Part shown: in pieces, positions 1 through 10,575 of the stretch | How positions within the stretch are numbered: position 1 is the first letter of the stretch | Layout: every line of letters starts with the position of its first letter | Assembly (NCBI GenBank): GCA_015680685.1 | Contig: MNCI01037953.1 | Location: forward strand, 492,432 to 556,431 | From: Gnetum montanum | Lineage: Eukaryota; Streptophyta; Gnetopsida; Gnetales; Gnetaceae | Reading direction: 5' to 3' | DNA length: 64,000 bases | The notes under the pieces: model-generated | Seen by the model: the letters and a program-made list of their open reading frames with translations, nothing else | Told to the model about the DNA's origin: nothing | The model's database searches: none | Position numbers and translations under genes: made by a program

Positions 1-1407
1 TCTCTGGCAACACCAAGGCCTAGATACCTCCAAATAAACTCAGTAGTTAATGTGAGTATGTGTGTGTGCTGTTGTGGCATGCGGTTGTGAAATATGAAAT
101 GACTACGTTGTGTGTAAACGACAAATGACTTATCTTAAAGAGATTTAGCCAACTTTGCCAAGTACTGTGAGTTGTTAAGAGTTCCTACTTTGTTCAATTA
201 CCTAGTCTATGCTATCCTTATAATACCTATTTGTAACAAATAAAATTTTGCAAAAATATTTGAGCACAACTCTACGAATCTATTTCTAATTTTCCCCAGA
301 GAAAGAGATAGTTCCACAAGAAAACTAGAAATAGAGCAAGATTCAATGGAAATAGATAGAAAAGAAAGCAGATTTGTGTGGACCTCAAATATTTAAACAA
401 GGTAAAATGACATGAGTAAAAACTTCCTAATAAAGCTATCCCAAATTTAATAACTACGAATTGTTCAAAATTCCAAGGCTCAAATAAGCAATTTCTTCAA
501 GACAATCCTACTATGTTACCAAAAATTGCTGCGTAAACTTCCATGTACGAGACTCCATTTTGGCTAGATAATAGATGTCAACAATTGCATTCAACAGAAC
601 CTTCAAAAGACTTGACAATTTCTAATTGAAATACCATGGAGATTCACTTTAAAGAAAAAAAGAAGCTATTCTGGTCCCATCAAAATACCAAAGATCTTCT
701 GAACCCTCTTGACTATTGAATCGTTCAACGGCATGACTACCAGCAGAGGCTCTCTTACAACAATCTCAATAGCAGCTCTTATACGTTGCACAATAACCAA
801 ATTCACTACTAAAATGCTCTTAAGGCTTTCAAACACAAGCGCTTCTATGGAAAAATTTTAATAGAAATTTTCAATCATACAATAAGAACAATAAGAGCAA
901 TCTAAAAATCCCAAAATTACTTGCCAGGAATGATACTATCTAAACCACTAGCTAAAAAATTTAAACAAAATAAAAAAATTAAAAAAAAACATAACTCATA
1001 GGACCATGACAAAGAGGCTGAAATCTTTCCTTTAGCAAGTCATCTTACAAGCAATCTTTCACACTTTCTTCTTTACAAATGCTCTTCTCCAAAGACTCAA
1101 AAGTGTGTCTTCAAGTGAGAGCCCAAGTGCTAGCTAGTAGCCTTTCAAAGTGTGATGTCAATGTCTTCTCCTAAGTCCCACCCCCTTTTTCTTTTCCAAC
1201 CCCTGAAGCCTTTTTATAAGGTTCAAAGGTAGTTACATTTTAAAATATCTTAGCTAACTTCTCTCCCAAGTAACTTTCCCAACAAGTTAGGAAAACAAGT
1301 TAGGAAGTTAGGGAGTTAGGAGAAAATCATGCTACCATTGGTATGTGTCTTTACATATATTTTTTAAAAATTAAAAATTAAAGCTAAGGAGCTTCATTTA
1401 ATTGATA

Positions 1408-1431
1408 TTATATATATATATATATATATAT
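1408..1431. repeat. (TA)n microsatellite
   Basis: About ten TA units in a row inside the duplicated host segment. The second copy has an AAT-type run at the corresponding place (50126-50150) instead, so the simple repeats arose or expanded independently. Confidence 0.9.
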
Positions 1432-1977
1432 TAATTATTTTGTTAAATATTTTAACCATCGATGCTTTCATAAAGTTATAAACGAGTGGAAGTAATAAGA
1501 TATACACCTTGGTGTAAATGTGGATGAAAGCGACATACGATCTTTAGAGTCAATGGCTAAAAATAAATCTTCTTCATCTTCCCTGTACTATTAAATTGCA
1601 CGGATAATCAGTAATAGTTTCAAGAATAGCAGGCATAATCGGCTTGTTCATTTTCCTTTTTCTTCTGCGCAAAACCTGTAAGAACTGACACATGCTCTAA
1701 CTTGTTCCTGGTGCTGGCTCCTGCAATTACAGTTTGCTGGACATAGCCATGCTGCTGAAGTTAACATATGACACCGACCCTGACCTCTTCTTGTTTCTGT
1801 AACTCGTCTCATGCTGATATCTCGAATCTGAATTTCTTGCTTGTCGTATATAAAATATTTCTGTTACAGAAATATCCAAGAAAGCGGCAAACAAGAACGG
1901 ATCAATAACGCGAGCCTTTCTTGTGGTTACTGGTACTTATAACTACCATTTTCAAATAAGGTGCATAGGCTCATCAT

Positions 1978-2312
1978 TTTCAGGACAGTGCACGTTGGTG
2001 TCGTCAGATTGAACCCTATGGTTGTGGCGACTATGATGAGGAGGAGTTGCTGTTTGGAGCTCTGAATTCGGGTTCGATTGTGGTGATCCGCGGCGTCGGT
2101 GTGGATGTTACCAACGACCTCTTATATAGGGGTGGTAGTGATTCTTGGACTGTGGACTGCACCTGCAACGCTCGCGATGATGATGACAAGCGTATGATCA
2201 CCTGTGATGTTCATGAGGTCTAACAGCAACTCGCTATGGCGGCATCGTGGCATCACCAACTTTGATGATATTCCGTAGTGTTTCCTGTGCACCCGGTGCC
2301 ACAACCCTTTTA
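1978..2312 (+). pseudogene. PHD-finger exon of a MALE STERILITY 1-like gene
   Basis: A splice-acceptor-like ttttcag at 1975-1981 is followed by a reading frame containing WCRQIEPYGCGDYDEEEL, then GVDVTNDLLYRGG, then SWTVDCTC and DDDDKRMITCDVHEV. Spacing and residues match a PHD zinc finger of the plant MS1/MMD1 type, whose members are nuclear transcriptional regulators in anther development. One expected Cys reads His. The TGG expected after EV reads TAA, and after a frameshift the finger ends with FLCTRCHN at ~2286-2310, itself preceded by a TAG. The exon is therefore non-functional. Family assignment rests on motif recognition; the exact member is unknown. The preceding protein region survives only in the other duplicate, near 50.8-51.2 kb. 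Confidence 0.7.
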
Positions 2313-3160
2313 TTTTGTAAAATGGAGGAATAATAGTGCCCCATTGAAAATGTGAAAATTCAGTCACAGAAACTCTGTAACAACACCAGATTATCTCCAA
2401 TCTAGAAACAAAACAAAAATTCTAGGACTATTTTCCCGTCAGTTGTAGCTATTTCATTCATTTTTNTTTAATTTCTTATTGTTGTATTCATGAATGGGAT
2501 TGTCGGCTCTTTTTAACCAATAAAGCTTTCCAATCTCTTTTAGATCTTCCCCTCACACAGGAGCAGGATAAATTTTTCCTTCACCATTGGTTCCTTGGTA
2601 TCATTTGAAACTTAAAACACTTCTGTAGTCTTTTCTTCTTTTACTATATCTTCACCCAACAAATTTCCAAATGAAACCTTCAGCATTAAAATATCAATAA
2701 GACACAACCATCATATATTTTTTATTTGAATATTTTCTATGTCTCATTCATATTTTATTACCTCTGCTGTTCCATGAAATGGCTAAATGTGCCAACAGTT
2801 ACTAAGGCACCAAATTCATTTTTGAAAATTATTTTCCTAAGTTCCTAATTTATACTAACAATTCAATGATGAAAACTTGAATTTTTTGTTAATTGATAGA
2901 AATTTCAAATTTTTTCGTTAGTTGATAGGCAACTGAAAATTTTTCATCATATAATGAAGAATTTGTCATTTTGTTTTAATGGCAACAATGATCATGGTAA
3001 CACATTGACAATGGCCTTAGTGGCTAGTGGGCAATGTCAACAGCCAACTTGGGTGTGTCTGGAGCTGACGGCATTGGTGGTGGAGGGCCAACAAAGGTAG
3101 CACTAGGTAACACAACTATTTTTTCTTTTTCTCTTTTTTCTATTTTTTATAGGATCTTTT
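2313..3160. other. Non-coding host flank
   Basis: No supported gene. It includes the 3' tail of the duplicated segment (to 2798), an ambiguous N at 2466 in a T-rich run, and AT-rich sequence. Nothing else is recognisable. Confidence 0.6.
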
Positions 3161-3330
3161 AAGGGCCTACATGACCCATTTTCAGGGTCTGTGCAACCCT
3201 CCTTTAGGCCTATGTAGCCCTCTTATGGGTTGATGTAGCCTGTCTTAGGGACCAGCACGATCCTTGACTGGGCCTGCATGGCCCATCACTAGCTTGCATG
3301 GTCCCTAGACTAGGCTTGTGCATGCTTGAT
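3160..3330. repeat. Degenerate short tandem repeat, ggcctnygtrgccc type
   Basis: A poorly preserved series of units around 25-30 bases, each with a gcctgcatggccc-like core (for example near 3171, 3216, 3231 and 3276). Some recur further on, around 3910-3965. No coding potential is recognised. Confidence 0.5.
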
Positions 3331-3362
3331 GGAGAGGTAGTTTCTAACCATGTCCAAAGAGG

Positions 3363-3515
3363 CACAAGAGGTGGTTATTCATGGCATGAGAGGTAGTTAT
3401 TCATAGTGAGAGTGGAAATTTTTTATGGCATGGAAGGCGGTGATTCACGACACAAGAGGTAGTTGTTCATGGTATTAGAAGCAGTTATCGATGGTGCTGG
3501 AGGTGGTTTTTGGCA
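3363..3515. repeat. 22-bp minisatellite, 7 units
   Basis: Seven consecutive 22-base units with consensus near cacaagaggtagttattcatgg begin at 3363, 3385, 3407, 3429, 3451, 3473 and 3495 (the last is one base short). The phase is maintained despite point differences, which shows true tandem amplification. Twenty-two is not a multiple of three, so a protein repeat is unlikely. Confidence 0.85.
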
Positions 3516-4916
3516 ACAAAAATGGGTAGTGGCGATATAGTCAACGGTAGCTACAAAAAATGTGATGAGGATTTTTACAGATTGTAGGTGTGGGTTTTTG
3601 CAGCAGGTGATAGACCTGCAATCTAGGGTGCATCAACGTCAGTGCTCTAGGGTAGTAATGGTAGGATGGTGCAATGGTAGGCAACGGGTGGTGTTTGTAG
3701 AGCACAATTGCAGGGTGGGCGATGACAATAGTGGTAGATAGCAAGTAGCAGTTGGGTGGCAGCAGCCTATGCACTACAACAAGGAGGATCAATGCAAAGC
3801 AAGGTAGGTTGCATGGCATGTGACATGTGGTAGGGTGGATTGATTGTGCATGACGACGACATGGCGGGGTTGCGCAACAACAAGAATAGGGGTTGCGCTA
3901 CCCCCTATAGGGCTTATGTGGTCTACTAGGCCTACGTAGTTCGTAGGGCCTGCACTGCCTTGGCAAGGCTAGCATGGCNCCTGGTCGCAGCTGGTTGCGG
4001 TCGATTGAAGATAAATTTTTTTAATGTATATATATATTTGTTTAAAGTAGGGGGTTGGGGTTTGAACCCACAACCTCCTACTTTAAAGGCTTTTTATAAA
4101 ACTTTTTATTATTATTTTATTTCACCTTGCCCCAGTAGTTGATGTGGTAGTTGACAGAAATTTGGTATGGGTAAAAGATAATTTGGGGTTGGTTTTTGAT
4201 CCTAAAATTTTGAATTTTTTAAAAATAATAATAACAATTTAATATTATTTAAATGCATGTATAACAAAAAACTTTAAATGTCAATATCTCCTAAACCATA
4301 AGTCCAATCAAGACGAAATTTGTATCATTGGAATCATCTCAATGAGTACTACACGTTGGACATGGTTTTAGTGTTTAAAAATAAATTTTATTTTTCAAAA
4401 ATTGAAAGGACCAAACTAGCTTATTTTTTTGAATTGACATTTCTAGGCTGACATATGGTAACTTGGAATCTTCTAGATTACTTGAATAGTGAATTTCAAC
4501 AAATCAAAATTAATTCAACTCATGGTTACTAGCTTTCTAAAGAGAAATTAAAAAATTACCTTAATCAATTAATAATTATAGTATTAAGATGGGTAAGAGT
4601 TACCTGGACTAGTGTATCATTGTCTTACCAACATCTCTTGTAATTGATGAAGCTTGATGAGGTGTGATCAAATCTTCATTGGTTAATGATATCCATGAAA
4701 TAATTTTGTTGGTTGCTAGGATCTAGATGCTTGAGCCCTTGTTCATGAAATTAATGGAAAGGTATCTTCTAACTTACATCATAGACATATGGTGCATCCA
4801 ATGATGATCAATGGCTTTCCCTATGTTGTGGCTTCAAGATTTATCATTAAGTTCATGTTGTAGTTGACCCATAATTTTGAATGGCCCTTGGGTCGTGGTT
4901 TTCTCTAATACCAATT
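3516..4916. other. Repeat-derived non-coding DNA
   Basis: There is no supported gene. The sequence is G/T-rich up to ~4140 (with an ambiguous N at 3979) and AT-rich after. On the minus strand, ttggtattagag at about 4906-4917 resembles a tRNA-iMet primer-binding site beside an LTR end. The stretch to its left could therefore be the leader of a lost minus-strand element. Confidence 0.4.
4041..4087. repeat. Near-perfect inverted repeat (hairpin)
   Basis: Arms of about 22 bases (tttaaagtagggggttgggg and its complement) face each other across a two-base loop. There is one mismatch and one single-base indel. The centre, ggtttgaaccc, resembles a pol III B-box, but no A-box or tRNA-like body is seen. 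Confidence 0.7.
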
Positions 4917-5492
4917 GTGACATCTCGTCCTCGAATATCATGGAAAACATCAAATATACGATATATTAGACATTATGCGCATAAAGAAAATATACCAAAT
5001 GTGAAATATTTGTGATATTCAACATAATGTATAAAGGAAATATTAGGAAAAATGCATAAAGAGGAAGAAAAGAATGCTTTATTGATATGGAATAGCATAT
5101 CTAGATTGTGCTATGAGAGTGTTCCTTGGAGTTTTCTTCCTTTGGCATTTATCCCTTAGAGGCAATCCAACACCGCCACCATGGTTAGGCCTATAACCCA
5201 ACTAGAAGGGATGGCCAGTCCACTTTCTATCCTACTTCACCTAGCTTCTAGTGACTTGCCTATATCAAATCCACCAGTCTATGCTAGCATGATCTCTAAC
5301 CTTGGGTATAAATGCCTTAGGTCAAACCTCCAATGGTTACCTTAAGAGGCATGTCCATTATTAAAACATGCCCTTTCGGGTCTAAATTACAACTATCCTT
5401 TCAAGTCTTGTTAAGATGAAAATAACACTTATTATGAAGAGACACCATCTTCATTAGGTAGCAACATCATTTGGGAATGGGGATGTGACAAA
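4917..5492. mobile_element. Possible solo LTR of a gypsy element
   Basis: The segment opens with tgtgacatctcgtcc and closes with ggggatgtgaca, so both ends carry TG/CA-like termini and a similar gatgt/acatc theme. A degenerate tRNA-iMet-type primer-binding site lies directly outside the left edge on the minus strand. No target duplication or partner LTR could be identified, so the right boundary is uncertain. Confidence 0.4.
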
Positions 5493-5579
5493 GATAATGA
5501 TGATGATGAGCCTATGCTAGCAACTTAAAACATGCTAAATATTGCAAAGGCTATAAAAATTTCAGCTAGGCATGTGAAA

Positions 5580-6100
5580 GATACTTGGATTAGATGACTT
5601 GATATGAACAATATTTCCAAATTTGAGGGGTGATATAACTCTAATCCATAGACACATCTTCAAGCTTTTCATGATGCTTGTGGCTTACAAAGTATTGAAA
5701 ATGATCGGTAAAAATTAAAGCTATTTCCTAGGACACCCATTAAGAAAGTAGAAAGCTGGTATCAATCCTTGGAGCCAGAATCCATTCGTAGGTGGAGTAC
5801 AATGCTAGAGTTATTTAATGATAAGTATAAGACATACTCCAGAGTGTATAATTTGAGAAGGTATATCCAAGGATGGAAGCAAGAAAACCATGAACCTTTG
5901 GGTGCTACCATGGGTAGATACTATTTTACCATACACCAATGCCTTGGCCATGGTTATTCTTAGTAGGAAAAGCTTCATCATATCATAGATGGACTTAGAT
6001 AAAAAATGAGAAGAACTCTTAGGACCTATGCCCAAGGGAAACTATCAAGACTTAGATCCAATAAAATTCAAAGGCTAACTGAGTAGGTAGCAAAATAAGT
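5580..6100 (+). pseudogene. Element A gag (capsid region)
   Basis: Split frames contain a retrotransposon capsid signature: FEG, THLQAFHDACGL, WYQSLEPESIRRWSTM, then LELFNDKYKT and LRRYIQGWKQ. This matches the plant Ty3/gypsy Gag core, the structural protein of the virus-like particle. Several stops interrupt it. No clear zinc knuckle survives; a Cys/His-rich piece near 6450-6500 is at best a remnant. It precedes the protease and RT of the same element in the expected order. Confidence 0.65.
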
Positions 6101-7220
6101 AGGAGAGTTAAGAAAATGGGTAAGTGCTGAAGAGTACAATAGGGGATCTTTCCATTAAAAAAAGGAAAGTCCAATTTTTCAATAGTGAGGAAGAGTCACC
6201 ACTTGATGAGGTGGTGAATAGATAGACCTTGCCAATTCAAAAATCTATGTCTAAAATTTTGCTTAAGGTAGATAAAATGTGAAATTCATTGGATAAAAAA
6301 TTCCAAACTGCTCTAAAAATCATCAAAGAATCAAGAGAGCAAAGTAGTGATTGTGAACATAAAGGCAGAAAAAACCTAAATGTGCTTACTAAAGAGGTAA
6401 GGGCAAGATAGTTGTAGTAGAGGAGGACATTGCAAAAAATGAATCAAATGATGATGGTGGATGTGAAATTTATCCATATGAACATCATAAGGAATGTTGC
6501 CCCATCATGTCATACTTATAGAAGTCTGGGGTGTATGCTTTAAATCCAAAACTAGCAAAAAGACAAACACTAAGAAGATTGCCTTATCCTCAAGGAAATC
6601 CCAAACAGTTCCATCAGTAATAATAATATTATCCAAGTGGAACTCCATCACAACCATACAAGCAATATCAATAGTGGTACCAACCATAGTCTTGGGGGAT
6701 GCCACCACCAAGGAAGCAGTACTCTTATAGGCAACGAAATCCATATGGGTATTGCATTCAACGACCCCTATCTCCACGTGACTCTTCTAGTCATGTTTCT
6801 TCTTTCCAACTCAATGCTCATTCTCCACATTCCAAGAGGGATGCCACATTTTATCCTTATCCTTCTCCTATTCTTGCACCTATTCCTTCATCCTGAATGC
6901 AACTATTACCTACTTCATCTATGTAGGGTGAACTTCTAGCCTAGCTATAGTAATGCAATGCTGCTAGGGCCATCAATTTAAAACTAGTTCATCAACGGAG
7001 GGGTTTAGAACCTCATACTCATAAAAGGTCATTCTTTCAAACTAGTAGCTCTATGAAGCCCTCATAGACTTAGGTGGCTTCTCACCTTGCTCCTACCTCA
7101 TCCTCTGCAAACCATTTTATTGAGTTCCCTTCAAACCAAATGTACCCAAAACCCATACTGTTATGCTCACTCATGCCCTATCTGATTGGATCTAGGCTAG
7201 AAACCTTTCTGGGAAGTTAG
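6101..7220 (+). pseudogene. Element A gag-protease linker, eroded
   Basis: Between the recognisable gag and protease of element A the plus strand holds short, low-complexity reading frames (Ser/Pro/His-rich near 6690-6900) broken by stops. No domain is recognised. Position alone suggests the C-terminal part of Gag and the linker to protease. Confidence 0.4.
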
Positions 7221-7612
7221 TTGATCCTAGAAGTCCTCTTATCTATGTATATATTGCTGGGAATGAACCATGTAAAGCTCTTCTTGATTCAGGTTATAGT
7301 GAGAACTTGATTTCTCATGAGATGTATACTACCTAGAACCTACCATCCCTTAAGAAGAGGAATATTAAATTGGAATTGGTAAACCATTCCATTATTGTTC
7401 CATTGGAACTAGTCGAAGACATTGTGACCATTGTCTATGGGTGGTCTTATACTACTAATTTCATAGTAATCAGAGTTGAGAACTATAAGGGGAACTTCCC
7501 AATCATTACGAGAAGGGCATGGCTAAGCACTATTGATGCAAGAATGGACATCAGAGATCTTTCTTTGGAGATATCTAAGGAAAATGCATTTGAAAATATT
7601 GAAAAGAGATGA
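7221..7612 (+). pseudogene. Element A aspartic protease
   Basis: A frame reading YIAGNEPCKALLDSGYSENL carries the DSG active-site triad of a retropepsin within its usual hydrophobic setting. An in-frame TAG follows at ~7335, and the frame then continues with a plausible flap and C-terminal part (RVENYKGNFPIITRRAWL). In the family this enzyme processes Gag-Pol. It lies between gag and RT of element A. Confidence 0.6.
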
Positions 7613-7839
7613 GTTCCATGTATTACATATAACGATATAGGGTGTAATTGCATATAGAGACTTTGGCCATGAAATGAGTATCTATTTCTACATGTAGGCA
7701 CTATGCACATAAGGTAGATATTCAAAAGTTTTTGTACGCAAAAACCACAAAACAAGAGGGCACCCAATGGATGATTGTTAATTCTAAAATTAGTACAATG
7801 TGCATGGAACATATTGAGAGCCTGACATATACTTATGTC

Positions 7840-8520
7840 ACAAGCATGGATGAACTAAAGAAAGTTTATCACCAACTCTCTGATAATGAAAATGATGGTA
7901 TCAATTGGGGAGAGTTGGAGATCCTTGAGAATTTTAAACAAGAGCCCCTAGAGTTGAAAACTCTACCTACTAGCCTAGCATATGCATTTTTATCAAATGG
8001 CAAGCTAGTTATACTTAATGCAAAATTTGCTCGCAAACAAAAAGTAAAATTGTTGAAAGTGATCAATAGATGGTCGATAGTCTTTGCTTGGTCATATCCT
8101 AAACTCATTGAAATTGAACCACAAATATTCTAGCATTACATTTACATGGATCTATCCATAAAGCCAAGGAGTTATAACCAAATTCAGATTTCACCAAAAG
8201 ACTAGGCCAAAACAAAATTCATGAGTCCTTGGGGAACCTTTGCATATTGCAAGATGCCTTTTGGTCTATGCAATGCTCCTTCGACTTTCCAATACTTGAT
8301 CTTAAGCATCTTTCGACAAAAAATCAGTAGTGGAGTTGAGGTATTTATGGATGGCTTCTCCACTTATGGTGCTACATTTGAGCAAGCCTTGGAATACCTT
8401 GTGCAAGTATTAAAAAGATGTATGAAAAAAAATTCTATGGATCAATTAAAAAAAGAGCCATATCATGGTCTAAGAAGGCATTGTATTAGAGCACAAAATT
8501 TTGTAGAAAGGGATTGAGGT
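7840..8520 (+). pseudogene. Element A reverse transcriptase, internally deleted
   Basis: The connector LELKTLPTSLAYAFLSNGK, followed by an IVFAW stretch, is of the type found before the RT of Athila-like plant gypsy elements. The core then jumps to FMSPWGTFAYCKMPFGLCNA and VFMDGFSTYG, so the palm N-terminal part (finger residues and first catalytic Asp) is missing. The YxDD-type motif reads FMDGF, losing an essential Asp. Stops occur at ~8131 and ~8205. It cannot be active. Confidence 0.7.
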
Positions 8521-9130
8521 AGATCTTGAAAAGATAAGGTCATCTAAGGAATCACCCATCAATCTAAAATTGTAAAAGATGTTCGATCATTCCTTGGACA
8601 CACTAGCTACTATTAGCAATTTATAGAGAATTTATTTAAGATTGGAAAATCATTGGTTGAGCTAATGAAGAAAGATGCTCCCTTCATCTTGTCCAAGGAA
8701 TGCAAAAATGCATTCCAAAGCCTTAAGCAAAAGCTCGTAGAGACTCCAATTCTACAAGAACTTGATTGGCCTAAACCATTTCATATCATGATGGATGCAT
8801 CTAACTATGCCTTTGGAGCCATGCTTATGTAGTTGGACTATAAGAAATGACTATATTACATCCACTATGCAAGTCAAAGCATTGTGGGTGCAAATTTAAA
8901 TTACATCATCATAGAGAAAGAATTGATGGTAGTGGCATATGCTCTAGAAACTTTTAGGCACTATGTGCTTGGATATAAATTTTTTGAGCTTATTGATCAC
9001 AACACCATCTGCTTCCTCATGTACAAGGAAATGGTGAGCTAGCATGTCATATGATGACTAGTAATCTTGCAAAATTTTGATCTTACAATGGTAGATTGAA
9101 AAGGTACTAAGAATGTGATCATTGATCAAT
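8521..9130 (+). pseudogene. Element A RT thumb and RNase H
   Basis: Segments AFQSLKQKLVETPILQ, KPFHIMMDASNYAFGAML, IIEKELMVVAYALETFRHYV and LIDHNTICFLM follow the Ty3/gypsy RNase H order, with the D-E-D acidic positions visible. The enzyme would degrade the RNA strand of the RNA-DNA hybrid. TAG and TGA stops (near 8830, 8849, 9041) disrupt it. Confidence 0.65.
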
Positions 9131-10520
9131 TGTCTTAATTGCAATGGGATAGCAAAGAGAAGGAGAGCCTTCTCTCTAACCAATTTCTTGATGAACTCCT
9201 CTTTGTTGGTGTAATAAATGCACAAGCACCTACAAAACCAAAATGGTATAATAACATCCTCACTTATCTTCTTACTCAAGAGATGCCACAAGATCTAGAC
9301 AACAGGAAGAAACAACAATTTCTTCATTGGGCTAAGCACTTCATGGAAATTAGCGGACACCTTTACAAGTTGTATGTTGATGGCCTAGTTTGTTGGTGTG
9401 TACCTGATGTAGATCAATTGTGCATTTATGCTTAGGAAGGCTCTTGTGGAGGCCACTATGCTAGGAGACACATAGTCCTAAAAATCTTGATGGCCGAATA
9501 CTATTAGCTTATAATCTTTAGGGATGCCCACCAATTTGTCTGATCCTATTAGTGCTACCAATGAGATTGTGGAATGACCACATGAATGGAGGGTCCTCAA
9601 TAGTGGATTCAATTACTAGAACCCTTTGACATATGGGGCATAGAATTCATGTGTCCCATCACACCCATGTCCAATGGGAAGGCATACATAATTATCTCTA
9701 TTGATTACTATACTAAATGGGTAGAAGCAGTAGTCGTCATCAACTATACATCATCCATTGTGACTCAATTTGTATAATAGAATGTTGTAAATAGGTTTGG
9801 GGGTGCCACATGCATTGATTTTTGACAACAGAACCCACTTTATAGATGCTACTTTTTAAAAACTCATGAAACACTTGGGGGCTAAACATAAATTAACAAC
9901 ACCCTATCACCCCCAAGCCAACCATCAAGCAAAGGTGACTAGTAGGGAGATCACAAAGATTCTAATAAGAACTATTAGCAAGTATAGGAGAGATTGGAGC
10001 ATGAAACTCAACAATGCCCTTTGGGCCTACCACTCAACATGGAAACTCCCTATTGGCTACTCTTTGTATGAGATGGTGCATGAAAAACTTCTAATACTTC
10101 CAATTCAATATGAGCTTCATACACTTTCAATGACCTATGACTTGGATCTTGACCTAAGTTTGGCATAAAAAGAAAGATTGATCAACCTAAATGTGCTACA
10201 AAAAAATCAATTAGTATCCATATTCTTGAATGAAGTGCACAAGTCATTCAACAAATAATGTCATGATCTTAGAATATGGAAAGAGAAATTTGAATCAGGA
10301 GATAAGGTTCTCTATTAGAATCCCACATATGTACCTTAATGAACCAAATTCCAAACATTGTGGGAGGGGCCTTATATAATTGATGAAACCTTTCCTTCTA
10401 GGGCCATGATCATATACAAACCTAAGAGCCCAAACAAGAAGTATTTGGTCAACATCCAATAGATAAAGCCTTTCCACAAGCCCAAGCAAGCCAATGCAAC
10501 AAATACCTCAATGGATGAAC
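9131..10520 (+). pseudogene. Element A integrase
   Basis: The frame carries the N-terminal linker, a partial zinc-binding segment (GGHYARRH), the catalytic core start (WGIEFMCPITP, YYTKWVEA), HPQANHQAKVTSREI near 9913, and a C-terminal part ending with GPYIIDE and KYLVNIQ. The central Asp region around 9810 is frameshifted and several TAG stops occur. In the family this enzyme inserts cDNA into the genome. The ORF at 9866-10168 is the longest surviving piece. Confidence 0.65.
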
Positions 10521-10561
10521 AACCACCCTTAATTTTTTAGATCTCCTCCTTCCAACTCAGT

Positions 10562-10575
10562 CATGGGGGAGATGG
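10562..10575 (+). other. Element A polypurine tract / 3' LTR edge
   Basis: catgggggagatgg lies just after the integrase end. G-rich purine runs at this place prime plus-strand synthesis in gypsy elements, and a TG follows. The corresponding 5' LTR was not found, so the boundary is tentative. Confidence 0.4.

Larger units (their letters stand above)
1..2798. repeat. Host segmental duplication, copy 1
   Basis: Bases 1-1600 align in the same orientation with ~48786-50300 (shared landmarks: the cctccaaata start, the ttccccagagaaagaga block, the long run around 540-960). Homology returns at 2700-2798 against 51950-52102 and ends at the shared phrase aaatgtgccaacag. The segment holds a PHD-finger pseudo-exon at 1978-2312. 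It probably begins upstream of the window. Because homology extends through gene fragments to 2798, this is a duplicated host segment and not an LTR. Confidence 0.8.

Noticed and set aside
541-850. Minus-strand ~60-70 codon frame (IRAAIEIVVREPL..., LNDSIVKRVQKI...) present in both host duplicates
   Set aside because: Its conservation follows from the recent duplication, no family is recognised, and flanking stops are close. Not enough to call a gene.
2466-2466. N at 2466 and N at 3979 as assembly joins
   Set aside because: Unlike 11804 and 40147, no duplicated flanks are present; simple ambiguous bases.
4041-4087. tRNA gene or SINE
   Set aside because: Only a B-box-like core inside a hairpin; no A-box, acceptor stem or anticodon arm could be formed.
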